A stretch of 64,000 bases of DNA, taken from positions 20,711,110 to 20,775,109 of the forward strand of contig NC_134030.1 of assembly GCF_964204645.1 (NCBI RefSeq), read 5' to 3'. The notes under the pieces were generated by a model. That model was not told where the DNA came from. It ran no database searches and worked only from the letters and a program-made list of their open reading frames with translations. The translations under genes and the position numbers were made by a program. This document shows, piece after piece, positions 43,241 to 56,603 of the stretch. Position 1 is the stretch's first letter, and each line of letters starts with the position of its first letter. The DNA comes from Tubulanus polymorphus (lineage: Eukaryota > Nemertea > Palaeonemertea > Tubulaniformes > Tubulanidae).

Positions 43241-44105
43241 AATCAATTCAACATTGAACATTTCTCTGTCTACGTTATATTCAATATTTCCATAGGTCAA
43301 ATATTGAAATCTTTGGGAGGCACTTGACGTTTAAATGTTTCTTATTAACTTATGGTTAGTAGAATACAACATTAATTATTCCAACTATTTCACTTCATAA
43401 TCGTTTATTCTATGCTCTAGTTCATCTTATGGTTGCTTTTATTTACTGGCAGTGAATTGATCCGCAGCTAAATTCTATCGTCAAAAAGATGACACGATTT
43501 ATATACGAAGTTTACAAAATAACTGAAATAAAAGTTAAGTAGATTGTTGAAAAAAAAGTTAAGTACGGTATTATCATATTTAAGAGTTCCTTTTTATTCT
43601 TTGGTTATCGGGTTTCTGTGTTCGTGGTCGGCTTTCTCGCCAGGAACGACTGGAGTTTATAATAGAGAAGAACGACAAGAGAGAAAGGGAGAGAATGGAT
43701 CATGACAATCGGCAACCGAAACTAGACTAGACTGGTCACCGCAGCCAAACAGTAACCTCGTAAACCCGTTATATATTCAAACTACCAGTTCTGCAGTCGA
43801 TCGATTGATTAGCGCATAATGCTAACTCCTGGTGGTCCCAGGTTCGAGACCTCATTATGGGTTAATTCAATCATTTAAGCGGTTATTTCCCTCCTTTTTG
43901 GAAGCTCCTCTTGCGAAAAAAAGAACGAGAATAAAGCTGAAAATCATTGGCAATTGAAGGATTCAATGACAGATGGTGTTGTCATTGAATAGTGTATTTG
44001 GTAATCACTCTCTACATCTCTACTTTTATCAATGATCCCCGATGACTGTTATACCGGTCATAAGAAAAGACTTAAGGTGGAATTGCGACTTTAATTCGGG
44101 ATACT
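43241..44105. other. convergent 3' intergenic region, unit 3
   Basis: Homologous to 22974-23841; the tRNA-like fragment is near 43797-43860. No gene seen. Confidence 0.45.
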
Positions 44106-44654
44106 CTAGCCTTTATAGCTCTCCTCGTAGGGTTTATAATCATAGCTCTCCCCATAGCCATCATCATAGCTCTCCTCGTAGGGTTTATAATCATAGCTCT
44201 CCCCATAGCCGTCATCATAGCTCTCCTCGTAGGGTTTATAATCATAGCTCTCTCCATAGCCGTCATCATAGCTCTCCTCGTAGGGTGTATAATCATAGCT
44301 CTCCCCATAGCCATCATCATAGCTCTCCTCGTAGGGTTTATAATCATAGCTCTCCCCGTAGCCATCATCATAGCTCTCCTCGTAGGGTGTATAATCGTAG
44401 CGATAATCACTATAATATCCTGTAAGGAAAATCCGTTCTTAATAAACGTATGATTTAAGAGAATAAAATGGTTTCCTGGCTTTTAAACATTACTCTTGAT
44501 TAATTATAAAGAGTTCGACTAATACGCGTTTTGCACAAAGTTCGGTCTTCTAGGCTCACCTTCGAGGGATTGAAAGTCTTCAAACGCGATACTTACCTGG
44601 AGCGGAGGCAGCCACGGCCACGAGGGCCATCACGACAAGGAAAACTAACTTCAT
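44106..44654 (-). CDS. array peptide unit 3: acidic Tyr-rich repeat peptide
   Basis: Minus-strand exons 44654-44597 and 44419-44106 give 123 aa with no internal stop. The signal peptide has a Ser/Ala change near its end (gene reads GCCTCCGCT). Six DY(T/K)PYEES blocks, all with the 17-residue period, ending YEESYKG. It is the most regular copy of the family in the window. Confidence 0.83.
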
Positions 44655-44753
44655 CCTGTAGACAACAAGAAACAGATTCCCTACACATTTTCATTACATT
44701 TAGGCGTACACAACTAACGAATCGTACTAGCGACAAGAAACGTACGTAAGACG

Positions 44754-44998
44754 ACAGCGGCGGATCCAGGATTTCAGGGAGGGGTGCACAAATTAGGCAG
44801 AGGGTCTGAGCGTCCTCCCCTAGAAATTTTTCAAAAACAAATGCGCGGAGACGCGTTCTAGACACGATTATAATACCGCAAATTGAATAGCGATTGTACC
44901 CTAATTTCACTTCATTATTTGTGGATAACAAATCCCTAAATAGCGAGAACTTTAGGAGGGGTGCACGCGTACCCTGTGCACCCCTGGACATGCCGCTA
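44754..44998. mobile_element. hAT-like MITE in the 5' intron of peptide gene, unit 3
   Basis: Orthologous to the unit 1 copy, with the same subterminal GGAGGGGTGCAC motifs. Confidence 0.6.
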
Positions 44999-45112
44999 AA
45001 TAAGAAACAACTCACGCAAATTCGATCGGGTATTCCGTACCCTGAATTTCGTTTAAATTGAAAATAGATTTCAGATGTAACAGTACAGGATTCCACAATG
45101 ACCAACACGTAC

Positions 45113-45178
45113 CTGATACTAACAGGGCGGCTCTTTTCCGAAGTAAGACGCTGAACTGTTTTCGAGTTTGGTTTTATA
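45113..45178 (-). promoter_or_regulatory. TATA box and 5' non-coding exon, peptide unit 3
   Basis: TATAAAA on the minus strand at 45178-45172 with the conserved donor near 45113. Confidence 0.55.
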
Positions 45179-46066
45179 CGCGTTTTGCGGGATATGAATC
45201 ATTTCCACAGGTGAAGTTAATTTCTTATTTTCAAGTATTGCATAATAGATTTTTTACGTTGAATTCGATCATAAATCTGTATTGTATCACTTGCAACTGT
45301 CCTCTACCCGTAATCTATGTATGAATCGGCTAGACGATGACATAGTTCGAAGTCGCAAATTTGCATTCAATAAATATAACATTCATATCCACGTTAGTGC
45401 TTTAGTAAGCGTTAAAGCTAGATTATAGTGAAACGCATTGATCTTCAATACTAATGCATCCTCGCTTGCCAACCTCACTCGCAAACCATTCATCGATCGA
45501 TTGATGCCCCCAAACCATTTTTGGCGGCAACCTGTCCGCCCAGGAATTTTTGGCGTTACAGGAAAACTTGCGGCACAAAAGTTCAAGTTCATTTATTTCA
45601 TAGAAAAGAACATACTATGTACATATATGCTACAATGTTTACAATTAGGCCTAGGGGATTGCCTGTATACAATCACTGAAGCAAATTTCACGAATAAACT
45701 ATATATAGGCCTAAACATCGTCAGCCGTCAAGGGATTCGAACACACTACGCTAAAGCTGATTCCCGAACCCCTATAGACCTCACGAGTCGTTGGAGTCGT
45801 TACTAGCCGACCAGAATCCGGTCGTACCAATCACAGCGCTTGTAACAAACAACATGAGGCTTCTGTTGGTTTTTCCGTTCCGTTTTTCCGTTCCACTCAG
45901 ACGCGAGGAATAAGTAACACCAACTATTCTAAGAGGTTAGAACGAAATTTAGTGATCGAACCAAAATTCAAGAAAAACAAGTCGTTTCGGGCGCGCTGTA
46001 TATATAAAATCGGTTCTAACGCGATTCGTAAAGAAACGTCGTGATTACATCCTGAGACACAGTCAC

Positions 46067-46262
46067 GTTCCGCCTCACAGGGATTCGAACCTGATGACAT
46101 CGAGAGACTTTTCTGCGTTCCGCCCTCACATGGTTTCGATCCTGATTACATCGTGAGACTTGGTCAAGTTCCGCCCTCGCAGGAATTCGAACCTGATGAC
46201 ATCGAGAGCTCTGCGAGGTTCCTCCCTCGCAGGGATTCCATAGTTTCTCCATTGTGAAGTTC
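46067..46262. repeat. 50-bp minisatellite, four copies, unit 4 upstream
   Basis: Same family as 25857-26056; copies begin at about 46067, 46117, 46167 and 46217. Confidence 0.6.
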
Positions 46263-46663
46263 CACAGTTGTGTGGGTTTGATCTGACTCTTGACCCAGTT
46301 CCACAGTTGTGTTCAATAATTTCGATTTTCAAATAGTAATGAATTCAGTTTTCTTTCCATCACAAATATTTCTACTGAACTAAACGCGTTATGTAAATAT
46401 CCAGCAGTTGAAAATGAAAATTTTATCGCAGCGAAATCGACGTGTATATGTTTAACAAACGTCGGTAATTACTGGAAAATCGACTCGGATGAATAAAAAT
46501 CTTGCGAAAATTTGAATTTTATATCAGAAATAATTGCAGCAGGAACGAAAAATATCTATTTCAAAGAATTCGCTGCAAATTTTCTGATTGGAAGAACTGT
46601 AATTTGTGTCGATTTCGTAAAGCTATGCAAGTTTTGATTATTCAGTAGAGATTGTTGTTCGGT

Positions 46664-49600
46664 ATGGATCGACTGAGAGCGCTGTTTATAGCGTCGCTGA
46701 TCGTCTGGCGAGTTAACATCGCACACGCTGATCTGTCTGACTCTGTGACGGTCAGTTCGTCTTGTAACAACACTTGGTACCCCGTCGATTCTACGTCCGG
46801 TTATATCGTTTCACCGAATTATCCGTCGTTTACGCGCGGTGTTGAATGTCGTTGGTTCGTCAACAGCTCTTTACCGGGCACTTTCTACATCAAACTATAC
46901 TACGACATCGAGCCGTCGATATTCTGTAGTGATAACTATCTTCTCGTCGGTGAGTCCGATAACAGATTCTGCGGCGAAGGAAAACATGAAATCCGCCGTA
47001 ACGATTCGATCTCGTTGATGTTTAGAAGTAACGTCGATGGTGCGCGGGGTAGTCGGGTTTATGTCACATATCGTTTAGAACGAAACAATTTGAAATTGAT
47101 TCACAACTGTATGAAAGCTATGTACAGTATAAACAAATTACAAACATCGAGAGGATACAAATTCGTAATATCTTTAATGCGATGTAAATTGTATTTGGAA
47201 TGGATCGGGATCCCGGATGGTTTTGCTATGAATTTGACGTTTACACAAATAGATTTCAGGTTAAATCCTGGCGCTGATTCAGCGACAACTGTTCAAATGT
47301 ACGACGGATGGAACATCAGTGAACCTATAGCTGTTATACCAGAACAAACCGGACATCCACCTTCATCATTTTACACTAAAACTAACAAAGCCATTTTTAG
47401 TTTGCTACAAACCCAACGCATCAACTCACAATTATCAGTTCAGGTGTATAGAATATCTGATTGGAACGTCTCTAATCCGTTAATTCAAATCTCTAATAAC
47501 GAGTCGGGAGTGCTCATTCCTGATGACAACAGTTTACACGATCAAAACACTTACACTGCTGGTCTATCACAGTGCAGGTGTTACAGTACGTCGTCTTCAA
47601 CTGGACACGTGATTTCAGCACATCCGGTGACGTCATCGGTGTATATAAACTAGAAGGGTTACGCGTTGTAGGAACTGATATTTTACTCGGTTACAACTAC
47701 CTGGAATCGCTGAGTGTTAAATCTGACGGCTTTCTCGTCATACTGTGCGTTTTAATAAGACCAGGTGTTTTACAATCGGTTGTAAAAATTGATTTTGACG
47801 TGAAATCTATTTCTGTAGGAGACGTACAAGTCAACAAACCCAGGGTGAGTAAAAAATGAAAAGTAACTGAAATAGGAAATATCAATTTTCATTTAACATC
47901 AAATGATGATGTGAGTAAAAATTATTAGTTGAAATTAATTGAACCACTGACTGAAATGTAATAAATGTGAAACATGGAAATTTAAAATGCCAAAAATGAT
48001 TTTAAGATACTTTTTATTGCACGAATCAAAAATTTGACACGAAAAAAGGATGTCGCGGTGTTGAACATGGATATAAGATGTTGAGTGTTAGATTTGTTTC
48101 AACAAATATTCTATATTTCTAGAAAAAAATTCTTTTAATGATGATTTATTTTGTAGATACCTGGCTACAGTTACTATTTACCTTCTCGATTTCTGTTCCC
48201 GACGATAAAGAAGACAACATTTACGTATCGTATAAATACATTAGAATTTAAACGGAAAGTTGATATCTATGAGGATGGATTGAAACTAACAGTTTTATCA
48301 GAGACGTGCGAGAGAGCTGGATTTTATATATATGATGGTGGTAATTTTACAGCTAGACGCTATGGTCCGTATTGTCCTGGTCTGTGGTACGGTCGTCACG
48401 TCGTCAGTCTGATTACATCAGGAGGACCGGTTACTGTAGTAGCATACGCTTATAACTGGGACGATTGGGTCCCAGTAGTAGTAGTCAATCGAATCTATTT
48501 ATTAACAGGAGGAGGTTCTCTCAAGTTCAATCCTTCTGATTGTTACGGGTATTTTCTACTGGAAGCAGAAAATTCAATTAATATGACGTCAGACTGTCTG
48601 GTGATTACACCTGAAAACCGGCGCCTTCCATTAGAAAACATTTATATATTATCAGAATATGAATATCAAATTGACGCGTGTTTCCCAGCGCGATACTCCA
48701 GTAGAACATGTGACAGGCAAATGAGTTTATCAAATCAGTTTCTCAATAACAGTTTTGTATTGAACACTGTGAAATTGTTCTACAAATATCAATTCTGGAA
48801 TTATGGGTTAATAGTTAAACTACGTCGTAAATGTCAAGGAGGGAAAAAACCTTCACAATCTAAATTCGGTTCTTCATATTTCCCGGATAGGGATGAATGT
48901 GGAATCGTACAATCACCGAACTATCCGGGATCGGCGAGATTTACTTCGAAATCTTCTTATTACAACTTCGAAAATCCGAGAGAAAATAATCGAATTCAAT
49001 ATTACAGATTTATAATCAAGTTTATTCAGACGTTAACGTGCAGTGAAATAACTGGATCACGTGAAGATCCAGTTCTTTTCAAGCAACAAATGCGTGACCT
49101 TTACGATAATGGATTAGTTGTTTTAGGGAGCGAAGCCAAACATCAAACTAAATTATGTGGAACTATGGCTACAAGTGGAAATGTATTTTATAGTTTAAGG
49201 GACAATGAATTGTATTTTGAGATAAAAAACCTCGTTCCCACATTTCAAATACAATACAATTTAGAAAAGTCGTTACCAATAAAACAGTTTGATAAAATCG
49301 GCTGTAAATCAGGATTTCTAGATTCGGGAATTTCCTGCGTAAAATACATCAGAGATGAACGTCTGAATTGGGAGAACGCTGAAATGTACTGTCAACAGAA
49401 ATACGGAGGACATCTTCTCAGTATCAACTCACAAGATGAAATGATTTCTGTCAAAAGATTATTCGCCACGAAACTGCTTAGAAAGGGATATACACAGGAG
49501 GCGCTTATAATGATGATCGGGCTCAAATTCAAGGTAACTTCAACTTGACAAATGATTTAAAAAAATCAACATCAAATTTAAACTCGTGGAACTTCATGGT

Positions 49601-52600
49601 CTAAGTGAATAATTTGAAAATTCTCGAATTCTCTCTTTTCGGCCGAATTTTGAAAAAGATCAATTTGGCATCCAGACACTTAACACTCTTGCAAGTCAAA
49701 TATCTTCTAAATTAAACGCATTAACTTTAATCAATTGACTCTGAAAATTGTAAAGCCATTTTTGCTGTCGATGAATGAAAATGAATTGAATTTTAAACAG
49801 AATGATGGTTATTACACGTGGACTGATGGCAAACCATTGAGCTACACAGAGTGGTTTAAACCTGCTATGATAAACGAAACGATACCAGAAGTTATTCAAG
49901 GATTGATATCTCCTCTACGTAAACAACCAATAAATGACGTCAATATGCCGTGTACGGCGATGATACTGAATAATCCACGAGGATCAGCGAACTGGGTTCG
50001 ATTCCCGTGTCAAATCGAGGAGACTCGAACAACATTCATTTGTGAATCGGATAGAATTGACGTCGATTCAGAAGGCGTGGATAATTCGACACTTAAAAAT
50101 CAAAATACAACGAGTATCATAGAAATAACTGATACTCATAACGATATCGTATTTCAAACAGGAAACAAAACTTTTCTAAATTCCAATACAACCAATAACT
50201 CGACCTGTAAAAAAGACTGGCAAAATGTGGACGGAAAATGTTGCCAGACTCTCACGGATTGGAACAACAATCGAGCTTTGGATATTCGAAGCGCTACGAA
50301 AATGTGTCGTGACCTTCACGCTGAAATAGGTATTGTAACTTTCCATGTGGAAAATGAAATAAAAGCATTAATTGACGCGTTCAGTTTTAAACATCAATAT
50401 GGCGCTATACTGACTATGGATGCTAGGAAAATGTTTCATGTGATCGAACCAGTTTTGACACGGAATGAAATCACTTTTATCGAGTCGTTGAACTGGTCGA
50501 TAAAACCGTGGAATAATCAAACAAACAACGTTCATTCCGTGCTATGTTCCTATAATGTAACTGGTGAAGAGTTGGCTTCTATAAGCGGTTGTAAATCGTG
50601 GCAGTTTAAATGTAACGATCAACGATGTATCAGCGACCATCGCGTATGTGATACCAGAAACGACTGTCAACACGGTGAAGATGAACTCGATTGTTCGGGT
50701 TTAAACTTACTAAGTCAGTTCCGCTGTTCAGATGGACGAGTTATATCAATCAGTGGTTTTTGTGATTTTATAAGGGATTGTTTGGATGGTTCTGATGAGA
50801 ACTCGTGTTTACACCCACTGTGTTTGTCCCAACAATTCCGCTGTATTAGTGGTCAATGTGTCGATAGATCGTACCTATGTAATGGAATCGTTAACTGTAA
50901 GGACGGCTCCGACGAGCGGGAGTGTGGTCCGCAACATTGCAACGGGTTTCTATGTAACAACGGTGAGTGTATCAGTTCTCTATTGTATCGGGATGGTGTT
51001 GTAGATTGTAGCGGAAGCCTCGAAGAAGATGAACTTTTAACACCGAATGTGAATCCTACAGTTCACTGTAATAATGATAACTACTGCACGACTAATTTCA
51101 CAAATCTCTGTACAGAATCTGATGAACAAAGATGTTCTTTCGATTCTCCTCATTGTTATTCTAGACGTCATAGATGTATTTTAGAAAGGATGCCGATTGG
51201 TTACCCGGTATGTAGAAGGCTCGAACATATACAAGGTTGTACTGATTTCAAATGTCCAGCTGGTACTGTAAAATGTCCAGCATCTTACTGTATACCGATG
51301 GGACAGGTGTGCGATGGTCGATCAGATTGTCCTAATTCAGAAGACGAGCGAAACTGCGAGACTTTGTCATGTCCCGGCATGTTCAAATGTGGCCAGGAAA
51401 ACCGATGTATACCTCAATCTGAGGTTTGCGATGGTGTCACAAATTGTAAACATACCACTGATGACGAGTCTTACTGTGACGTCACGTGTCCTAAATACTG
51501 TAAATGTCAAGGTCATTTGATTGATTGCGATGATGCCGGTTTAGTAGAAATGACCGATCTTTTCTCGGCATCAACTCGAGTTCTGATATTATCAGAAAAC
51601 CGAGTTGTATTCAATGAGTCCACGTTTTCTTCTTACCTCTATCTACACCTTCTTAATATTTCACGTAACAATTTGTCTTATATTGTTCCTAATGCGTTCT
51701 CAAACCTGCGTAATCTACATACATTAGATCTTACATATAATCGCTTAATATCATTGTCCGCGAATACATTCGCCGGTTTGTATAGTGTGAAAATACTTCT
51801 GATGTTTGGAAATCCAGTAAGATATTTAGAAGAAGGCAGTTTTCAAGGTTTAAAGTCATTAAGCGACCTCGATCTTCACGGACTTTCCTTGTTGTTACTC
51901 GGTGGAAATGTGTTCCGTGGTTTATCCACTTTAGAGTCGCTAAATATCAGCAGTAACTTGATCAAACATATTTCGCCAAATGCGTTCGCCGGATTAACAA
52001 AACTAAGAAATCTGGATCTAACCAAAAATTCTGAAGTCATATCCGTAAAAAGAAACGTTTTTGACAGTCTTACATTATTGAGTTCTTTGGCTTCTGACGC
52101 GTACAAATTTTGTTGCATGGTTCCGAATGTTGACCGGTGTCTCCCTGAAGCCAACCAATTTTCATCTTGTTCCGACCTGATGGGTAACACTGTTCTTAGA
52201 GCAATCATTTGGGTGATCGCTTCATTCAGCTTTTTTGCGAACAGCATCGTCATTTTACTTCGCGTTCAAGCATTTCGTAATGCATCCTCTGAATCACGTA
52301 ATACATCCTCTGATATCCTCATCATTAATGTTGCCACCTGCGATTTTCTGATGTCGATTTATCTGTTTCTGATCGCAGGAGCCGATTACCTCTATAAAGG
52401 TGATTATTTCCTAAATTCTGAAAGTTGGACAGATAGTTCATTGTGTCGACTCGCTGGGATTATAGTGACTCTTTCTTGCGAGGGATCTTTGATTTTTCTC
52501 CTCATTCTTACCCGTCAGAGATACTCGAATATCGTCGATCCATTTTCTGCAAGCCCAATTATATCTTCGAATTCTGTATCCGGGATTTGTTGCATATGTT

Positions 52601-53094
52601 GGATCAATTTAAGCATCATTTCAATGCTACCGCTGTCGTCATCTTCTTATTTCGGAAGTAACTTTTACGGCACAACCGGTGTTTGTCTACCTATGAACTT
52701 ACTAACCATCAATGTCCACGCCTGGCAATATTCATTCGCTATATTTGCCGTGTTTAACTCGGTCGTACTTGCTACAATAATGATGACGTATGCACAGATG
52801 TATAGACTCGTATCTGGAAGCAGGTCCGGCTCGGGCAGAGCTGATCCTACCGAATTGATTCTGGCGCGTAGGAGTTTAGTGATAAATCTGTGTAATTTAT
52901 TTTGCTGGTTACCGATAATCATCGTCCAGTTTTGTGCTGTATTTCGAGTAGAAATACCGAACCAAGTGGCGGCTTGGTTGGCGGTACTTTTCCTACCGAT
53001 CAACTCGTCACTGAATCCACTTCTTTACACCATCCTCACTATCGATGTTAAATCTATTCGTGCTAGAAATAAACGGGTTTTCAGAACCCGCTGA
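46664..53094 (+). pseudogene. receptor unit 4: CUB/lectin/LDLa/LRR/7TM receptor with a 10-bp frameshift deletion in exon 1
   Basis: Exons 46664-47844, 48157-49533 and 49801-53094. In exon 1 ten bases present in the other four copies (between TTTACAC and GATCAAAAC) are missing at about 47539. The frame shifts and stops at 47653. The original frame continues open to the donor at 47844. Exons 2 and 3 are intact, with the whole LDLa-LRR-7TM part open. Intron 2 is also shortened relative to the other units. The upstream acceptor-like AG before SMNENE is TG here, while the inferred acceptor at 49800 is intact. Likely inactivated as a full-length receptor; a product from a downstream start is not excluded. 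Confidence 0.8.
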
Positions 53095-53273
53095 AACATT
53101 CGTCAGTGGATATTAACCTTGTCGAACTCTAATCAGAATATGAAAATATTTCAGATGAAATCGATAAACATGAAGGAACTAATTGCGATGTAGTTCAATG
53201 CAGCGTTTAATCTTATTTCATGTAAATTGATTGTGAATCTATATTTGATTCACTTATGTTGTTTTGTTGCATG

Positions 53274-53279
53274 AATAAA
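53274..53279 (+). terminator. poly(A) signal of receptor unit 4
   Basis: AATAAA in CATGAATAAAAATC. Confidence 0.6.
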
Positions 53280-54142
53280 AATCAATTCAACATTGAACAT
53301 TTCTCTGTCTATGTTATATTTCCATAGGTCAAATATTGAAATCTTTGGGAGGCACTTGACGTTTAAATGTTTCTTACTAACTTCTGGTTAGTAGAATACA
53401 ACATTAATTATTCCAACTATTTCACTTCATAATCGTTTATTCTATGCTCTAGTTCATCTTATTGGTGCTTTTATTTACTGGCAGTGAATTGATCCGCAGC
53501 TAAATTCTATCGTCAAAAAGATGACACGATTTATATACGAAGTTTGCAAAATAACTTTCTGAAATAAAAGTTAAGTAGATTGTTGAAAAAAAAGTTAAGT
53601 ACGGTAATTATCATATTTAAGAGTTCCTTTTTATTCTTTGGTTATCGGGTTTCTGTGTTCGTGGTCGGCTTTCTCACCAGGAACGACTGGAGTTTATAAT
53701 AGAGAAGAACGACAAGAGAGAAAGGGAGAGAATGGAGCATGACAATCGGCCACCGAAACTAAGACTAGACTGGTCACCGCAGCCAAACAGTAACCTCGTA
53801 ACCCGTTAGATATTCAAACTACCAGTTCTGCAGTCGATCGATTGATTAGCGCATAATGCTAACTCCTGGTGGTCCCGGGTTCGAGACCTCATTATGGGTT
53901 AATTCAATCATTTAAGCGGTTATTTCCCTCCTTTTTGGAAGCTCCTCTTGCGAAAAAAAGAACGAGAATAAAGCTGAAAATCATTGGCAATTGAAGGATT
54001 AAATGACAGATGGTGTTGTCATTGAATAGTGTATTTGGTAATCACTCTCTACATCTCTACTTTTATCAATAATTCCCGATGACTGTTATACCGGTCATAA
54101 GAAAAGACATAAGGTGGAATTGCGACTTTAATTCGGGATACT
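53280..54142. other. convergent 3' intergenic region, unit 4
   Basis: Homologous to 22974-23841; the tRNA-like fragment is near 53832-53892. No gene seen. Confidence 0.45.
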
Positions 54143-54643
54143 CTAGCCTTTATAGCTCTCCTCGTAGGGTGTATAATCATAGCTCTCCTCGTAGGGTGTA
54201 TAATCATAGCTCTCCCCATAGCCGTCATCATAGCTCTCCTCGTAGGGTTTATAATCATAGCGCTCCCCATAGCCATCATCATAGCTCTCCTCGTAGGGTT
54301 TATAATCATAGCTCTCCTCGTAGGGTTTATAATCATAGCTCTTCCCGTAGCCGTCATCATAGCTCTCCTCGTAGGGTGTATAATCATAGCGATAATCACT
54401 GTAATATCCTGTAAGGAAAATCCGCTCTTAATAAACGTAAAATTTAAGAGAATGAAATGGTTTCCTGGCTTTTAAACATTACTCTTGATTAATCACAATG
54501 AATCCGACTAATATGCGTGTCGCACACAGTTCGATCTTCTAGGCTCACCTTCGAGGGATTGAGAGTCTTTAAACGCGATACTTACCTGGAGCGGCGGCAG
54601 CCATGGCCACAAGGGCCATCACGACAAGGAAAACTAACTTCAT
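54143..54643 (-). CDS. array peptide unit 4: acidic Tyr-rich repeat peptide
   Basis: Minus-strand exons 54643-54586 and 54408-54143 give 107 aa, the shortest uninterrupted copy. Six DY(T/K)PYEES blocks, two of them with the short 9-residue spacing. One block reads GYGERYD instead of GYGESYD. Signal peptide as in unit 2 except one Val-Ala-Met change. Ends YEESYKG. Confidence 0.82.
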
Positions 54644-54743
54644 CCTGTAGACAACAAGAAACATATTCCTTACACATTTCCATTACATTTAGGCGTACAC
54701 AACTAACGAATCGTACTAGCGACAAGAAACGTACGTAAGACGA

Positions 54744-54986
54744 CAGCGGCGGATCCAGGATTTCAGGGAGGGGTGCACAAATTAGGCAGAAGGTCTGGGC
54801 GTCCTCCCCTAGAAATTTTTCAAAACAAATGCGCTGAGACGCGTTCTAGACACGATTATAATACCACAAATTGAATAGCGATTGTACCCTAATTTCACTT
54901 CATCATTTGTGGATAACAAATCCCTAAATAGCGAGAACTTTAGGAGGGGTGCACGCGTATCCTGTGCACCCCTGGACACGCCGCTA
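54744..54986. mobile_element. hAT-like MITE in the 5' intron of peptide gene, unit 4
   Basis: Orthologous to the unit 1 copy. Confidence 0.6.
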
Positions 54987-55100
54987 AATAAGAAACAACT
55001 CACGCGAATTCGATCGGGTTTTCTGTACCCTGAATTTCGTTTTAATTGAAAATAGATTTCAGATGTAACAGTACAGGATTCCACAATGACCAACACGTAC

Positions 55101-55166
55101 CTGATACTAACAGGGCGGCACTTTTCCGAGATAAGACGCTGAACGGTTTTCGTGTTTGGTTTTATA
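55101..55166 (-). promoter_or_regulatory. TATA box and 5' non-coding exon, peptide unit 4
   Basis: TATAAAA on the minus strand at 55166-55160 with the conserved donor near 55101. Confidence 0.55.
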
Positions 55167-56053
55167 CGCGTTTTGCGGGATATGAATCATTTCCACAGGT
55201 GAAGTTTATTTCTTATTTTCAAGTATTGTATAATACATCTTTTTACGTTGAATTCGGTCATAAATCTGTATTGTATCACTTGCAACTGTCCTCTACCCGT
55301 AATCTATGTATGAATCGGCTAGACGATGACATAGTTCGAAGTCGCAAATTTGCATTCAATAAATATAACATTCAAATCCACGTTAGTGCTTTAGTAAGCG
55401 TTAAAGCTAGATTATAGTGAAACGCATTGATCTTCATTACTAATGCATCCTCGCTTGCCAACCTCACTCGCAAACCATTCATCGGTCTATTGATGCCCCC
55501 AAAACATTGTGGGCGGCAACATGTCCGCCCAGGAATTTTTGGCGTTACAGGAAAACTTGCGGCACAAAAGTTCAAGTTCATTCATTTCATAGAAGAGAAC
55601 ATACTATGTACATATATGCTACAATGTTTACAATTAGGCCTAGGGGATTGCCTGTATACAATCACTGAAGCAAATTTCACGAATAAACTATATACAGGCC
55701 TAAACATCGTCACCCGTCAAGGGATTCGAACCCACTACGCTAAAGCTGATCCCCGAACCCTATAGACCTCACGAGTCGTTGGAGTCGTTACTAGCCGACC
55801 AGAATCCGGTCGTACCAATCACAGCGCTTGTAACAAACAACATGAGGCTTCTGTTGGTTTTTCCGTTCCGTTTTTCCGTTCCACTCAGACGCGAGGAATG
55901 AGTAACACCAACTATTCTAAGAGGTTAGATCGAAATTTAGTGATCGAACCAAAATTCAAGAAAAACAAAACGTTTCGGGCGCGCTGAATATATTAGATCA
56001 GTTCTTACGCGATTCGTAAAGAAACGTCGTGATTACATCCTGAGACACAGTCA

Positions 56054-56200
56054 CGTTCCGCCTCACAGAGATTCGAACCTGATGACATCGAGAGACTTTG
56101 CTGCATTCCGCCCTCGCAGGAATTCGAACCTGATGACATCGAGAGCTCTGCGAGGTTCCTCCCTCACAGGGATTCGATAGTGTTTCCATTGTGAAGTTCC
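56054..56200. repeat. 50-bp minisatellite, three copies, unit 5 upstream
   Basis: Copies start at about 56054, 56104 and 56154; one copy fewer than before units 2, 3 and 4. Confidence 0.6.
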
Positions 56201-56603
56201 ACAGTTGTGTGGGTTTGATCTGACGCTTGACCCAGTTCCACAGTTGTGTTCAATTATTTCGATATTCAAATAGTAATGAATTATGTTCTATTTCCATCAT
56301 AAACATTTCTACTGAACTGAACGCGTTATGTAAATATTCAGCAGTTGAAAATGAAAATTTATCGCAGTGAAATCGACGTGTAGATGTTTTACAAACGTCG
56401 GTAATTACTGGAAAATCGACTCGGACGAATAAAAATTTTAACCGCACGAAAAATCCAAACATTTCAGAAATAATTGCAGCAGCAACGAAAAATATCTATT
56501 TCAAAGAATTCGCTGCGAATTTTCTGATTGGACGAACTGTAATTTGTGTCGATTTCGTAAAGCTATGCAGGTTTTGATTATTCAGTAGAGATTGATGTTC
56601 GGT

